A DNA stretch of 44,190 nucleotides from an uncultured Lachnospiraceae bacterium (GTDB lineage: Bacteria > Bacillota > Clostridia > Lachnospirales > Lachnospiraceae). How positions within the stretch are numbered: the stretch's first letter is position 1; each line of letters begins with the position of its first letter. A program made the translations under genes and the position numbers. Under the pieces are notes generated by a model. It ran no database searches and was not told the origin of the DNA. It saw only the letters and a program-made list of their open reading frames with translations. Location: contig CAMVOY010000016.1 of NCBI GenBank assembly GCA_947169235.1, forward strand, positions 1 through 44,190, given 5' to 3'. Below are positions 26,966-33,832 of this stretch, one piece after another.

Positions 26966-26973
26966 GGGTTTTT
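26946..26973. terminator. Terminator after the acidic lipoprotein gene
   Basis: Perfect stem AAAAACCCTTGC (26946-26957) / GCAAGGGTTTTT (26962-26973), loop ACAG. It can act on either strand; only a minus-strand gene reads into it. Confidence 0.85.
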
Positions 26974-27027
26974 ACATATTCTACAACGTATTCAATATCA
27001 AAACAACTTTCTACTCACGGGATCGGA

Positions 27028-27606
27028 TTACTCTTCCTCCTCGTACTCCTCATCCTCTGCAGTCTCATCCTCTGCAGTCTCATCCTCAGCAGCCTCATCT
27101 TCAGAATCCTCAGCCTCTTCATCAACTACTTCAGAGTCGTCCTCTGCAGGCTCCTCTGCTTCAGAAGCATCATCAGCCGGAGCTGCTTCAAGATTTCCCG
27201 TACCCTTTTTCATTACGCTTGTTACCGTAGCGCCTGAAGCGTCCTTTACGGCATATGTGAGTGTTTTTGCATCCTTGTCATACTTTACGGAGCAGAAAAT
27301 ATCACTCTGGCCCTTCTGCTTAAGCTCGAAACCATCTGACTTAAGCTCCATATCGAACTCAAGGGTACCTGTAATGTTTGTAGATGTAAGAGTCTTGTCA
27401 TCCTTGATAGTCCAGTTAGTCACACCCTGCTCCGGTGTCAGACCAAGTGATGCAGCATAATCTGCTACAGACTGTCCGTTGATGGTATCAACAGTCCAAT
27501 CACCCTTGATATCATCCATGGAGATAGCTCCACATCCTACCAGGCATACACATGAGAGTACACCTGCGATCAGCATAACGCCGATCCTTCTCATCATTGA
27601 CTTCAT
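27028..27606 (-). CDS. Putative lipoprotein with long acidic tail
   Basis: A 192-residue secreted lipoprotein: signal peptide with lipobox LVGC (Cys25), then a small beta-rich domain (DIKGDWTVDTINGQSV, about residues 30-135), then about 50 residues made almost only of Glu, Asp and Ala with AEDET repeats. It resembles DUF-type lipocalin-like domains of Clostridia, but I do not recognise a function. GGAGGAAGG precedes the ATG. Its promoter (27664-27692) has a direct repeat just upstream of -35, suggesting control by the adjacent LytTR system. The acidic tail could bind cations or cell-wall material; this is speculation. Confidence 0.8.
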   Translation of the reverse strand: MKSMMRRIGVMLIAGVLSCVCLVGCGAISMDDIKGDWTVDTINGQSVADYAASLGLTPEQGVTNWTIKDDKTLTSTNITGTLEFDMELKSDGFELKQKGQSDIFCSVKYDKDAKTLTYAVKDASGATVTSVMKKGTGNLEAAPADDASEAEEPAEDDSEVVDEEAEDSEDEAAEDETAEDETAEDEEYEEEE

Positions 27607-27663
27607 ATTACCTTCCTCCTTTTTTACGCCTTTCCTTATGACGTATTTTGTATCCGAAGGGTG

Positions 27664-27692
27664 AGTCTACACTATATCTTCCGATTCGTCAA
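27664..27692 (-). promoter_or_regulatory. Promoter of the acidic lipoprotein gene
   Basis: On the minus strand TTGACG (27687-27692), 17 bp, TAGACT (27664-27669). The -10 is weak, as expected for a promoter that needs an activator. Confidence 0.6.
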
Positions 27693-27700
27693 CATTTTCC

Positions 27701-27733
27701 GCACGAACGACGCTCATTTTGCACGAATGACGC
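27701..27733 (-). promoter_or_regulatory. Direct-repeat activator site, probable LytTR box
   Basis: Two 13-bp repeats, GCACGAACGACGC (27701-27713) and GCACGAATGACGC (27721-27733), start 20 bp apart (two helical turns) and end 8 bp upstream of the -35. Read on the minus strand they contain TCGTTCGTG/TCATTCGTG, similar to the AlgR-type LytTR box. Confidence 0.55.
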
Positions 27734-27791
27734 CATGACCTGAATCTCAGCGAAAAATCCCCTAAGATGCTTTCAATCCCTGACACACCGA

Positions 27792-28442
27792 TCATTTTCT
27801 GACCTTTTTTGACAGCAGGTTTCCTGCACCTTGTGAGAGCATGACCATTATGATAAGAATGGCTACGGTGGTCCAAAGCACATCCGTCTGATATCTGTAG
27901 TACCCATACTGAAGCGCCAAAGCACCCAAGCCTCCTCCGCCTATGACTCCTGCCATGGCGGAGTAGCCAAGTACTGTTGCGACATTTATGGCTCCGCCCA
28001 AAAGAAGTGAAGGCGTAGCCTCAGGGAGAATAAAATGGATAATAACGTAAATCGGCGAAGCACCCATCGATACAGCTGCTTCTATTATGCCGGGTTGTAC
28101 CTCTGATAATGAAGATTCCACCATACGGGCGACGATAGGGATCGCACCGATTGTCAAAGGTACTATAGTTGCCACGGTACCTATCGAAGATCCCGTGATA
28201 AATCTTGTAACCGGAATAAACAATACAAGCAGGATCAAAAACGGAAGCGATCTGAATATGTTCACTATCAAACCTATCACGAAGTTTACGGGACGGTTTT
28301 CAAGTATCCTTCCCTTGCCTGTCGCATACAGGACTATCCCGAGCGGAAGTCCGATGATATATGCAAACAGCGCTCCAAAGAAGGTCATGACCAGAGTCTC
28401 CCAAACCCCATTCAATATAGCATTTATTATATACTCATTCAT
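27792..28442 (-). CDS. metI: Methionine ABC transporter permease
   Basis: A 216-residue inner-membrane permease of the MetI family with five membrane helices and the EAA loop (ESSLSEVQPGIIEAAVSMGA, residues about 113-132). It starts 11 bp after the metN stop. With MetQ and MetN it forms the D/L-methionine importer. Length is typical. Confidence 0.93.
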   Translation of the reverse strand: MNEYIINAILNGVWETLVMTFFGALFAYIIGLPLGIVLYATGKGRILENRPVNFVIGLIVNIFRSLPFLILLVLFIPVTRFITGSSIGTVATIVPLTIGAIPIVARMVESSLSEVQPGIIEAAVSMGASPIYVIIHFILPEATPSLLLGGAINVATVLGYSAMAGVIGGGGLGALALQYGYYRYQTDVLWTTVAILIIMVMLSQGAGNLLSKKVRK

Positions 28443-28453
28443 CCGATCGCCCC

Positions 28454-29221
28454 CTATATCCCGAGTCCATTGTTCACGTAGTAATCAAGAATTGTCTCTG
28501 ATCGCTTTTTACTTTTTGCTGCTTCAAATGCTTCTTCCACATCACCTACATATGCAAGTGTTCCCTCGTCTATTATAGCCACCCTGTCACATATCTTTTT
28601 TACCACCGACATCTCATGCGTGATTATAACAACAGTGAGCTTTCTCTTTTCATTTATCTCTTTTAACAGGTCCAGGATCTCCCCGGTGATCTTCGGATCC
28701 AGCGCACTTGTCGCCTCATCACACAGAAGCACCTTCGGATCCGCAGCAAGCGCTCTGGCTATCGCAACGCGCTGCTTCTGGCCACCTGAGAGCCTCGACG
28801 GATATTCATTTTTCTTTTCCTCGAGGCCTACTACTTTCAGCATCTCAAGTGCTTTTTTCTTTCTTTCACCGCGTGGTAGTCCTGCGATCTTTAATGGCTG
28901 CATCACATTTTCTATCACGTTTCTTTGTTGCAAAAGGTTGAAACTCTGAAAGATCATCGCGATCGATCTTCTGGCCTTTCTGAGCTCTGCAGGGTTTAAA
29001 CGAGCGAGATCCTGATCGTAGTAGTTTACGGTTCCCGCCGATACCTCCTCAAGCCTGTTGAGTGTTCTGACAAGCGTGGATTTACCCGCACCACTCATAC
29101 CGATGATACCGAATATCTCTCCTTCATTTATCTGAAGACTTACATCTTTTAGGGCATGAAAACCCTTGCCGTCATTGTTATAGATCTTTGATACTTTATC
29201 AAGTTTAAATACGGTAGACAA
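28454..29221 (-). CDS. metN: Methionine ABC transporter ATPase lacking the NIL domain
   Basis: A 255-residue ATPase with Walker A GMSGAGKST, Q-loop, signature LSGGQKQR, Walker B VLLCDEATSAL and switch His (VIITHEM). It ends about 90 residues short of E. coli-type MetN, so the C-terminal NIL/ACT-like domain that binds methionine and inhibits transport is absent. The frame opens with GTG at 29230, but that codon overlaps the AGGGAGGTG ribosome site; TTG at 29221 is placed 5 bp after it and is chosen as start. A tRNA-like element lies 26 bp upstream. Confidence 0.9.
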   Translation of the reverse strand: MSTVFKLDKVSKIYNNDGKGFHALKDVSLQINEGEIFGIIGMSGAGKSTLVRTLNRLEEVSAGTVNYYDQDLARLNPAELRKARRSIAMIFQSFNLLQQRNVIENVMQPLKIAGLPRGERKKKALEMLKVVGLEEKKNEYPSRLSGGQKQRVAIARALAADPKVLLCDEATSALDPKITGEILDLLKEINEKRKLTVVIITHEMSVVKKICDRVAIIDEGTLAYVGDVEEAFEAAKSKKRSETILDYYVNNGLGI

Positions 29222-29246
29222 AGCTTTCACCTCCCTCTTTTTTTAC

Positions 29247-29316
29247 GATGCTGGTCGGACTCGAACCGACAACTTCGGCGTATGATGCCTATGCTATTCC
29301 CCGCGGCCACAGCATC
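29247..29316 (-). tRNA. tRNA-Met(CAU)-like element in the metN leader, possibly a tRNA mimic or pseudo-tRNA
   Basis: The minus strand folds as a 70-nt cloverleaf: a perfect 7-bp acceptor stem GATGCTG/CAGCATC, an anticodon stem with one A-G mismatch around loop ATCATAC (anticodon CAT, U33 present), a 4-nt variable loop and a perfect 5-bp T arm GTCGG-TTCGAGT-CCGAC. The D arm is poor: only G10-C and C11-G pair well, and the usual A14 is C. No CCA is encoded and the discriminator would be G. It lies between the alcohol dehydrogenase stop and metN, 26 bp before the metN start. It may be a real tRNA, a decayed one, or a regulatory mimic. Confidence 0.6.
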
Positions 29317-29318
29317 AC

Positions 29319-29339
29319 ATAGAGCATTATCAGCTCTAT
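29319..29339 (-). repeat. Short hairpin before the tRNA-like element
   Basis: Inverted repeat ATAGAGC-N7-GCTCTAT at 29319-29339, overlapping the alcohol dehydrogenase stop codon and ending 2 bp before the tRNA-like element. There is no T run, so it is not a terminator; a processing or protection role is possible. Confidence 0.4.
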
Positions 29340-30496
29340 ATTGCGAGTTTTAATACCTCTGTAAAACCCTTTTCATCCAATGGCTCATAGTGACCCACCG
29401 GTCCATTTTTAGTTGCTCTTTTTGCCATGATATCGAAATCCTTATCATCGATACCCAGCTCCGTAAGAGTTGTTTTTAATCCTATCTTTTTAAAGAAGCT
29501 TTCAAGTTCCTCAGACAGTTTATAAGCTCTTTCTTTTTCGGTGTAATCATACGGATCGACTCCGAAAACCCTGCTTGCAAGCAAGGCAAGTCTCCATGGT
29601 TTCTTTTCGGCCATGTATTTCGTCCATGCGACAAATACGACAGCCATACCTTCTCCGTGTGTGATACCGTACTGAGCTGATAGCTCATGTTCTATACGGT
29701 GCGATCCCCAATCGGCACGTCTGCCTGCATCAAGGAAATTGTTGTGGGCTACACTCGCGAGCCACTGCACCTCAGCTCTGGCATTTATATCATGCAGATC
29801 CTCCTGCAATCGGTCCGCATTTAATAATAATGCCCTGATCGCCCCTTCGATCAGATAATCCGTCGTATCAGAATTCTTTTCGTCAGAGAAGTAACGCTCC
29901 AGCAGATGAGCAAGAACGTCTGCCACTCCGACGAATGTCTGATACTCTGGAAGTCCCGCAGTGAACTTAGGGTTCATGATAGCAAACTTAGGGATGATCC
30001 GGTCATCCTCGAATCCCAGCTTCCATTCACCGCTCGAAAGGATCGCCGCATTCGATGTCTCCGAACCGCTCGATGCGGTCGTGGCGATAACTCCTATCGG
30101 AAGGACCTCTTCGGGTGTCACCCCTTTGTCAAAGAAATCCCACACATCCCCGTCATAAGGGATACCGATGGCGACCGCCTTCGCGGTATCGATGGAGCTC
30201 CCTCCACCGACCGCAAGGACAAAGTCAACTTTTTCTTTCTTTCCTTTATCAACCAAATCTCTTACAAGTTCGATGGTCGGATTCGGTACTACATTTCCGT
30301 TTTCGCTAAAAAATATCCCGAGCTCATCCACCGCTTCTTTTATAACGGAATATATTCCGAGATCCTTGATGAAGTCTCCGCTGTAAACCAGCAGAAGTGA
30401 CTTCACTTTATAGGAAGCGAGAAGGTCCTTTATACTCTTTTCACTTTCTTCTCCAAAAACTATTTTTGCCGGATTATAATACTCAAAACCAATCAT
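29336..30496 (-). CDS. Iron-containing alcohol dehydrogenase
   Basis: A 386-residue group III (Fe-dependent) alcohol dehydrogenase of the butanol-dehydrogenase branch, NAD(P)-dependent. It shows the GGGSSIDTAKA nucleotide loop (residues about 98-108) and metal-site segments ADVLAHLLERYF and HRIEHELSAQYGITHGEGMA. The ATG has GGAGGATAACG upstream. It is placed between metQ and metN in the same orientation, which is an odd insertion for a methionine importer. It might act on an aldehyde made by sulfur amino acid breakdown (for example methional or a sulfo-aldehyde), or be unrelated. Confidence 0.9.
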   Translation of the reverse strand: MIGFEYYNPAKIVFGEESEKSIKDLLASYKVKSLLLVYSGDFIKDLGIYSVIKEAVDELGIFFSENGNVVPNPTIELVRDLVDKGKKEKVDFVLAVGGGSSIDTAKAVAIGIPYDGDVWDFFDKGVTPEEVLPIGVIATTASSGSETSNAAILSSGEWKLGFEDDRIIPKFAIMNPKFTAGLPEYQTFVGVADVLAHLLERYFSDEKNSDTTDYLIEGAIRALLLNADRLQEDLHDINARAEVQWLASVAHNNFLDAGRRADWGSHRIEHELSAQYGITHGEGMAVVFVAWTKYMAEKKPWRLALLASRVFGVDPYDYTEKERAYKLSEELESFFKKIGLKTTLTELGIDDKDFDIMAKRATKNGPVGHYEPLDEKGFTEVLKLAI

Positions 30497-30565
30497 CGTT
30501 ATCCTCCAAATATCATTTGTTCACGTGGTTATTCTTTACAAATGCATCAGATTATGTAAGCTTTT

Positions 30566-31459
30566 TTACTGGAGCGGAACTACCGCGCCGTCATATTTAC
30601 CGTTAATGAAATCTGAGATTTCCTTGCTCTGCAGAACCTCTACGAGAGTCTTGATCGCAGGATCATCCTTCTTTGCCGGTGATGTTGCGATGATGTTTCC
30701 GTAAGTTTTAGCAGCGAGTCCGTCATTTGCCTCTACAGCGAGCGCATCCTTAACATGAAGGCCACCCTCGATAGCGTAGTTACCGTTGATGACTGCTACG
30801 TCTACATCAGGAAGTGCGTTTACAAGCTGCTCCGGGGCGAGCTCCTTGAACTCGATATTCTTCGGATTCTCAACGATATCTGCTACCGTTGCCTCGATAC
30901 CGGCATCCTCCTTAAGTGTGAGGATCCCTTCCTGAGCAAGCAGAAGGAGAGCTCTCGCCTCGTTTGTAACATTGTTCGGTACAGCTACGACTGCACCCTT
31001 CGGAAGGTCCTTAAGGTCCTTTGTCTTGCCCGCATAGATTCCAAACGGCTCATAGTGGATAGCACCTACTGATACCAGATCGGATCCGTTCTCCTCGTTG
31101 AACTGATCAAGATAAGGAACATGCTGGAAATAGTTCGCGTCAAGGCTTCCCTCGATAACGCCCGTATTCGGTGTTACCGAATCCTCAAGCTGTACTACCT
31201 CAAGCTCGATTCCCTTGTCAGCAAGTATCGGCTTAGCCTGCTCCAGGATCTCCGAGTGCGGAGTGATATTTGCTCCGACTACAAGCTTCACTGTCTCTGT
31301 TTCGGCAGCCGGTGTCTCCTCTGTCTGAGTCTGCTCGGTCTGCGCCTCCTCTGTAGCTTTTGTTGATGCTGATGCTCCCTCTCCGCATCCTACAAGTGCG
31401 AATGCAAGCGCGAATGAAAGTACTCCTGATACTACGTTTTTAATAAATGTCTTTTTCAT
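30566..31459 (-). CDS. metQ: MetQ/NlpA family methionine-binding lipoprotein
   Basis: A 297-residue extracytoplasmic solute-binding lipoprotein. The signal peptide ends in lipobox ALVGC (Cys25), followed by a Glu/Thr-rich linker. The binding domain has NlpA features: VKLVVGANITPHSEILEQ, DANYFQHVPYLDQFNEENG, EPFGIYAGK and ALVVIP-like region GAVVAVPNNVTNEARALLL. It is the first structural gene after leader A and its terminator, then adh, metN and metI. GAGAGGT lies upstream of the ATG. Confidence 0.93.
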   Translation of the reverse strand: MKKTFIKNVVSGVLSFALAFALVGCGEGASASTKATEEAQTEQTQTEETPAAETETVKLVVGANITPHSEILEQAKPILADKGIELEVVQLEDSVTPNTGVIEGSLDANYFQHVPYLDQFNEENGSDLVSVGAIHYEPFGIYAGKTKDLKDLPKGAVVAVPNNVTNEARALLLLAQEGILTLKEDAGIEATVADIVENPKNIEFKELAPEQLVNALPDVDVAVINGNYAIEGGLHVKDALAVEANDGLAAKTYGNIIATSPAKKDDPAIKTLVEVLQSKEISDFINGKYDGAVVPLQ

Positions 31460-31559
31460 GATTAACTACCTCTCTTTCTCTTTGTATTCTTTCTGTATGG
31501 ATGTTTTATATGATAACCCTCGGATGCATTCCGGATCTGCACCCTCGGAGTTTATCCGC

Positions 31560-31590
31560 AAAAAAATGCCCGGGACTCCTCTTCCCGGGC
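31560..31590 (-). terminator. Leader A attenuator terminator
   Basis: On the minus strand GCCCGGGA (31583-31590), 7-nt loop, TCCCGGGC (31568-31575), then A, T-rich run of seven T. It separates leader peptide A from metQ by about 100 bp. Its 5' arm can instead pair with 31670-31677 in the leader ORF. Confidence 0.85.
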
Positions 31591-31613
31591 TTACATTTGA
31601 TATGGCAAACAAC

Positions 31614-31733
31614 TCATGGTTTTATAAGGCGCACGGATAATAAACCGAACGCCCCGGCCATATCACTTCCCCGGGAACCAAGCATTCGACTGCACATGGT
31701 TTCACACATCATCATTTTCATCATGTCGGTCAT
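31614..31733 (-). CDS. Leader peptide A: 39 residues, Met-rich, upstream of metQ
   Basis: An ATG at 31733 has GGAGGT 7 bp upstream and a TGA at 31614. The peptide has nine Met and two Cys in 39 residues; it opens MTDMMKMMMCETMCSRM and ends MAGAFGLLSVRLIKP. The distance, strong ribosome site, Met codons before a methionine importer, and a following terminator fit a transcription-attenuation leader. Segment 31670-31677 (TTCCCGGG in the RNA, codons 19-21) is complementary to the 5' arm of the terminator, giving an antiterminator when a ribosome stalls on early Met codons. From residue 14 on it matches leader peptide B. The role is inferred. Confidence 0.75.
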   Translation of the reverse strand: MTDMMKMMMCETMCSRMLGSRGSDMAGAFGLLSVRLIKP

Positions 31734-31765
31734 AATCCGCACCTCCTTTTCTCTAGGTTGGTATC

Positions 31766-31794
31766 ATCATATCATACGGTATGCTTTTTGTAAA
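31766..31794 (-). promoter_or_regulatory. Promoter of the leader A-metQ unit
   Basis: On the minus strand TTTACA (31789-31794), 17 bp, TATGAT (31766-31771). It begins 12 bp after the CYS-box-like triad. Confidence 0.7.
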
Positions 31795-31806
31795 TTACGT
31801 GGATTT

Positions 31807-31834
31807 AATCATCCGCGATAAGCAATACTTATCA
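31807..31834 (-). promoter_or_regulatory. CYS-box-like LysR operator upstream of leader A
   Basis: Read on the minus strand: TGATA-N9-TATCG-N4-TGATT. The reported CmbR CYS-box of streptococci is TGATA-N9-TATCA-N2-4-TGATA. The site overlaps the stop codon of the upstream ATPase gene and ends 12 bp before the -35. Confidence 0.65.
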
Positions 31835-32467
31835 CAACTCTATTCTTACGTCCTCTCCCGTAAATCCATCATCATGCGTTGCAACTACAACGGCGGTCTC
31901 CGCTGAAACATAACCCTTCAGCACCTCTCTCACCACACCTGCAGTCTCCGCATCAAGGTTTGATGTCGGCTCATCAGCTATTATAATATCCGGATGTTTT
32001 AGGAGCACACCGGCAAGCAGGGCTCTCCTATATTCCCCTCCGGATATACGTCCCGGATAGGAGTTAACTATACCTGAGATCCTAAGTATATCAAATATCC
32101 CTTCCAGATCCTTCTCTTCAAAATCACACCCGATCAGCTTTAGCGGATAGGTAATATTATCGTGTACTGTCAGGGACGGGATCATTGTCACACCCTGCAT
32201 CATATATCCGATACTTTTTCCGAGAAGACTTATCCTTTCCTTCCTTTTTAATTCGGAATAGATTTCTTTTTCGACATTACCTTCCTTTATAATAACCTTT
32301 CCTTCATCGGGATGGAGCATGCCTGAAAGGATATTTAAAAGAGTAGTTTTGCCAATACCGGACTCGCCGGATATAACGGAAAAAGTCCCCGGATCAACAC
32401 TCAGATTGACATCTGAAACTCCGCCATCGGTAAAAGCCTTACCGATATGTTCTGCTTTCAATATCAT
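31832..32467 (-). CDS. ABC transporter ATPase (LolD/MacB type)
   Basis: A 211-residue ATPase with Walker A GESGIGKTTLLN, signature ISGGEYRRALLAG (a variant of LSGGQ) and Walker B IIIADEPTSNLD. It pairs with the FtsX-type permease upstream, as in exporters that work on membrane or envelope substrates by mechanical coupling. The open frame runs to 32488, but GGAGG 5 bp before the ATG at 32467 decides the start. The 165-bp gap to the permease stop holds a cassette of three hairpins. Substrate unknown. Confidence 0.88.
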   Translation of the reverse strand: MILKAEHIGKAFTDGGVSDVNLSVDPGTFSVISGESGIGKTTLLNILSGMLHPDEGKVIIKEGNVEKEIYSELKRKERISLLGKSIGYMMQGVTMIPSLTVHDNITYPLKLIGCDFEEKDLEGIFDILRISGIVNSYPGRISGGEYRRALLAGVLLKHPDIIIADEPTSNLDAETAGVVREVLKGYVSAETAVVVATHDDGFTGEDVRIEL

Positions 32468-32609
32468 ATTATCCTCCATGACGAGCACTTGTGCGAGTCA
32501 CCGCATGCGTGCTTGAAGCACGCATGTCGGATCAAAGGTTATTTGTGCTCGTCGCAAATAACCGTGTGAAAAATCGGCATATCAATGCGATTTTTCACAC
32601 TATCCTCCA
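32464..32609. repeat. Three-hairpin cassette flanked by direct repeats
   Basis: Three consecutive perfect stems: CATGCGTGC/GCACGCATG (32504-32512 with 32518-32526), GGTTATTTG/CAAATAACC (32537-32545 with 32555-32563) and a 13-bp GTGTGAAAAATCG/CGATTTTTCACAC (32564-32576 with 32588-32600). Imperfect direct repeats of TCAYAYTATCCTCCAT flank them (32464-32479 and 32595-32610). The left copy is the ribosome site of the ATPase gene, so the cassette looks inserted in front of it. It may be a non-autonomous mobile element or an intergenic repeat family. Confidence 0.6.
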
Positions 32610-32632
32610 TTCCGGAGCGTAGCGACTCCTTT

Positions 32633-33832
32633 TTATCTGATATCTTCCTTGACTATCAGTGCACCATCTTTTTTTAGTTGCCTGCTGAATACATAAACAA
32701 GAGCTATGACAGCTATCATCGCATCCAGCAAAAATGTCTTCAATGCAAACCACGCTACGACCCCGAAGCCCGGCTGGGCATACGGCATCTGTACCGTACT
32801 GCGTAAAAATGACTCCATCGGATACATTAATACTATAGTGATAATTATCGCACTTATTGCGGCTCCTATCATAACAAGTGCATACTCGAGTGAGATCAGT
32901 CTTACTATTTTTCCGGAAGTAACACCTACTGATATCAGGCGTCCGAGGATGACCCGACGCTGAAAAAGGTTCAATGACACTACGGCGAAGACGGCTATAC
33001 CCGCCGTTATAAGTAAAAAAACATTGAATATGGTAACAAGTGTACTGATCCCCGAAAGCTTCTCCATAAGATTACTTACAAGTGAAGTTATGCTGTATGC
33101 ACTGATCCCTTCCTTACCGTATTTTTTTATGATAGACTCCCTGACTTCCTCAGGTGTCTGATCCGAAGCGACATCAATAAGTAACATTGATACCTGTTCT
33201 TTTCCATCCTCGGTAGGAAACACCATGCTGTATCCTTCGGTAGATGCGACCTCCCTGGCCGAATCAAAGCTGATAAACGCGCTCGTATCATACCCCATCC
33301 CGGTATGATCCAAAACTCCTATCACCTTGAACTCTCTTCCGAAAAATGACACGGTCTGACCTTGCTCAAATCCCGCTTCGCTCCCGACTATTATCTCATC
33401 TGTTTTGGGAGCGGTTATGTTTTGTTCACTGAGCCATGCTCCAACCGTAAAGTCGGTTTTCGGATCATATGCTATCATCTGTATACCGCCTGCGGAACAG
33501 CACTCCGCATTCAATGTGGCGATATATCTTTCAGCGCTGACTCGGTTTACTCCATCTACAGCTGAGATCTTTTCAGCCCAGTCACTGTCAAGATTTACGG
33601 TGCATGCTTTTCCTTCAAACAAAGAGTTCTGCACATCATTTCCATACTCTGAAGGAACTACAATAATATCGGAACCGAGCCTCGTTTTAGTAAGCTCGGT
33701 TCCATTTATTGCACCTCTTTCAAATATGCTTCCCGAAAACACGGCAACGGAAACAAAGAAAAACAAAAGAAACAATACACTGCATATAAATCTTTGAGAA
33801 AACAGATCCTTAATAGCGAATCTAACGTACAT
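32633..33832 (-). CDS. FtsX-like ABC transporter permease
   Basis: A 399-residue permease: one N-terminal membrane helix (residues about 14-34), a large outer MacB-like domain (about 40-245), then three C-terminal helices of the FtsX domain (about 255-390). It belongs with the ATPase downstream and the DUF4418 protein upstream. The frame starts with GTG at 33841, but GGAG 8 bp before the ATG at 33832 favours the latter; it overlaps the DUF4418 stop by 11 bp, a sign of coupling. Substrate unknown. Confidence 0.87.
   Translation of the reverse strand: MYVRFAIKDLFSQRFICSVLFLLFFFVSVAVFSGSIFERGAINGTELTKTRLGSDIIVVPSEYGNDVQNSLFEGKACTVNLDSDWAEKISAVDGVNRVSAERYIATLNAECCSAGGIQMIAYDPKTDFTVGAWLSEQNITAPKTDEIIVGSEAGFEQGQTVSFFGREFKVIGVLDHTGMGYDTSAFISFDSAREVASTEGYSMVFPTEDGKEQVSMLLIDVASDQTPEEVRESIIKKYGKEGISAYSITSLVSNLMEKLSGISTLVTIFNVFLLITAGIAVFAVVSLNLFQRRVILGRLISVGVTSGKIVRLISLEYALVMIGAAISAIIITIVLMYPMESFLRSTVQMPYAQPGFGVVAWFALKTFLLDAMIAVIALVYVFSRQLKKDGALIVKEDIR

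Noticed and set aside
27028-27200. Tandem DNA repeat (tctcatcctc units)
   Set aside because: It is simply the coding sequence of the acidic AEDET tail of the lipoprotein.
26954-27460. Plus-strand ORF with long Ser/Ala runs
   Set aside because: The runs are the antisense of the Glu/Asp/Ala tail of the lipoprotein.
27667-27876. 69-codon minus-strand ORF
   Set aside because: It overlaps the end of metI in another frame and the lipoprotein regulatory region; no ribosome site or recognisable protein.
31460-31831. SAM (S-box) riboswitch or T-box upstream of metQ
   Set aside because: No S-box core or T-box AGGGUGGNACCGCG-type sequence is visible; the Met-rich ORF and attenuator explain the region better.
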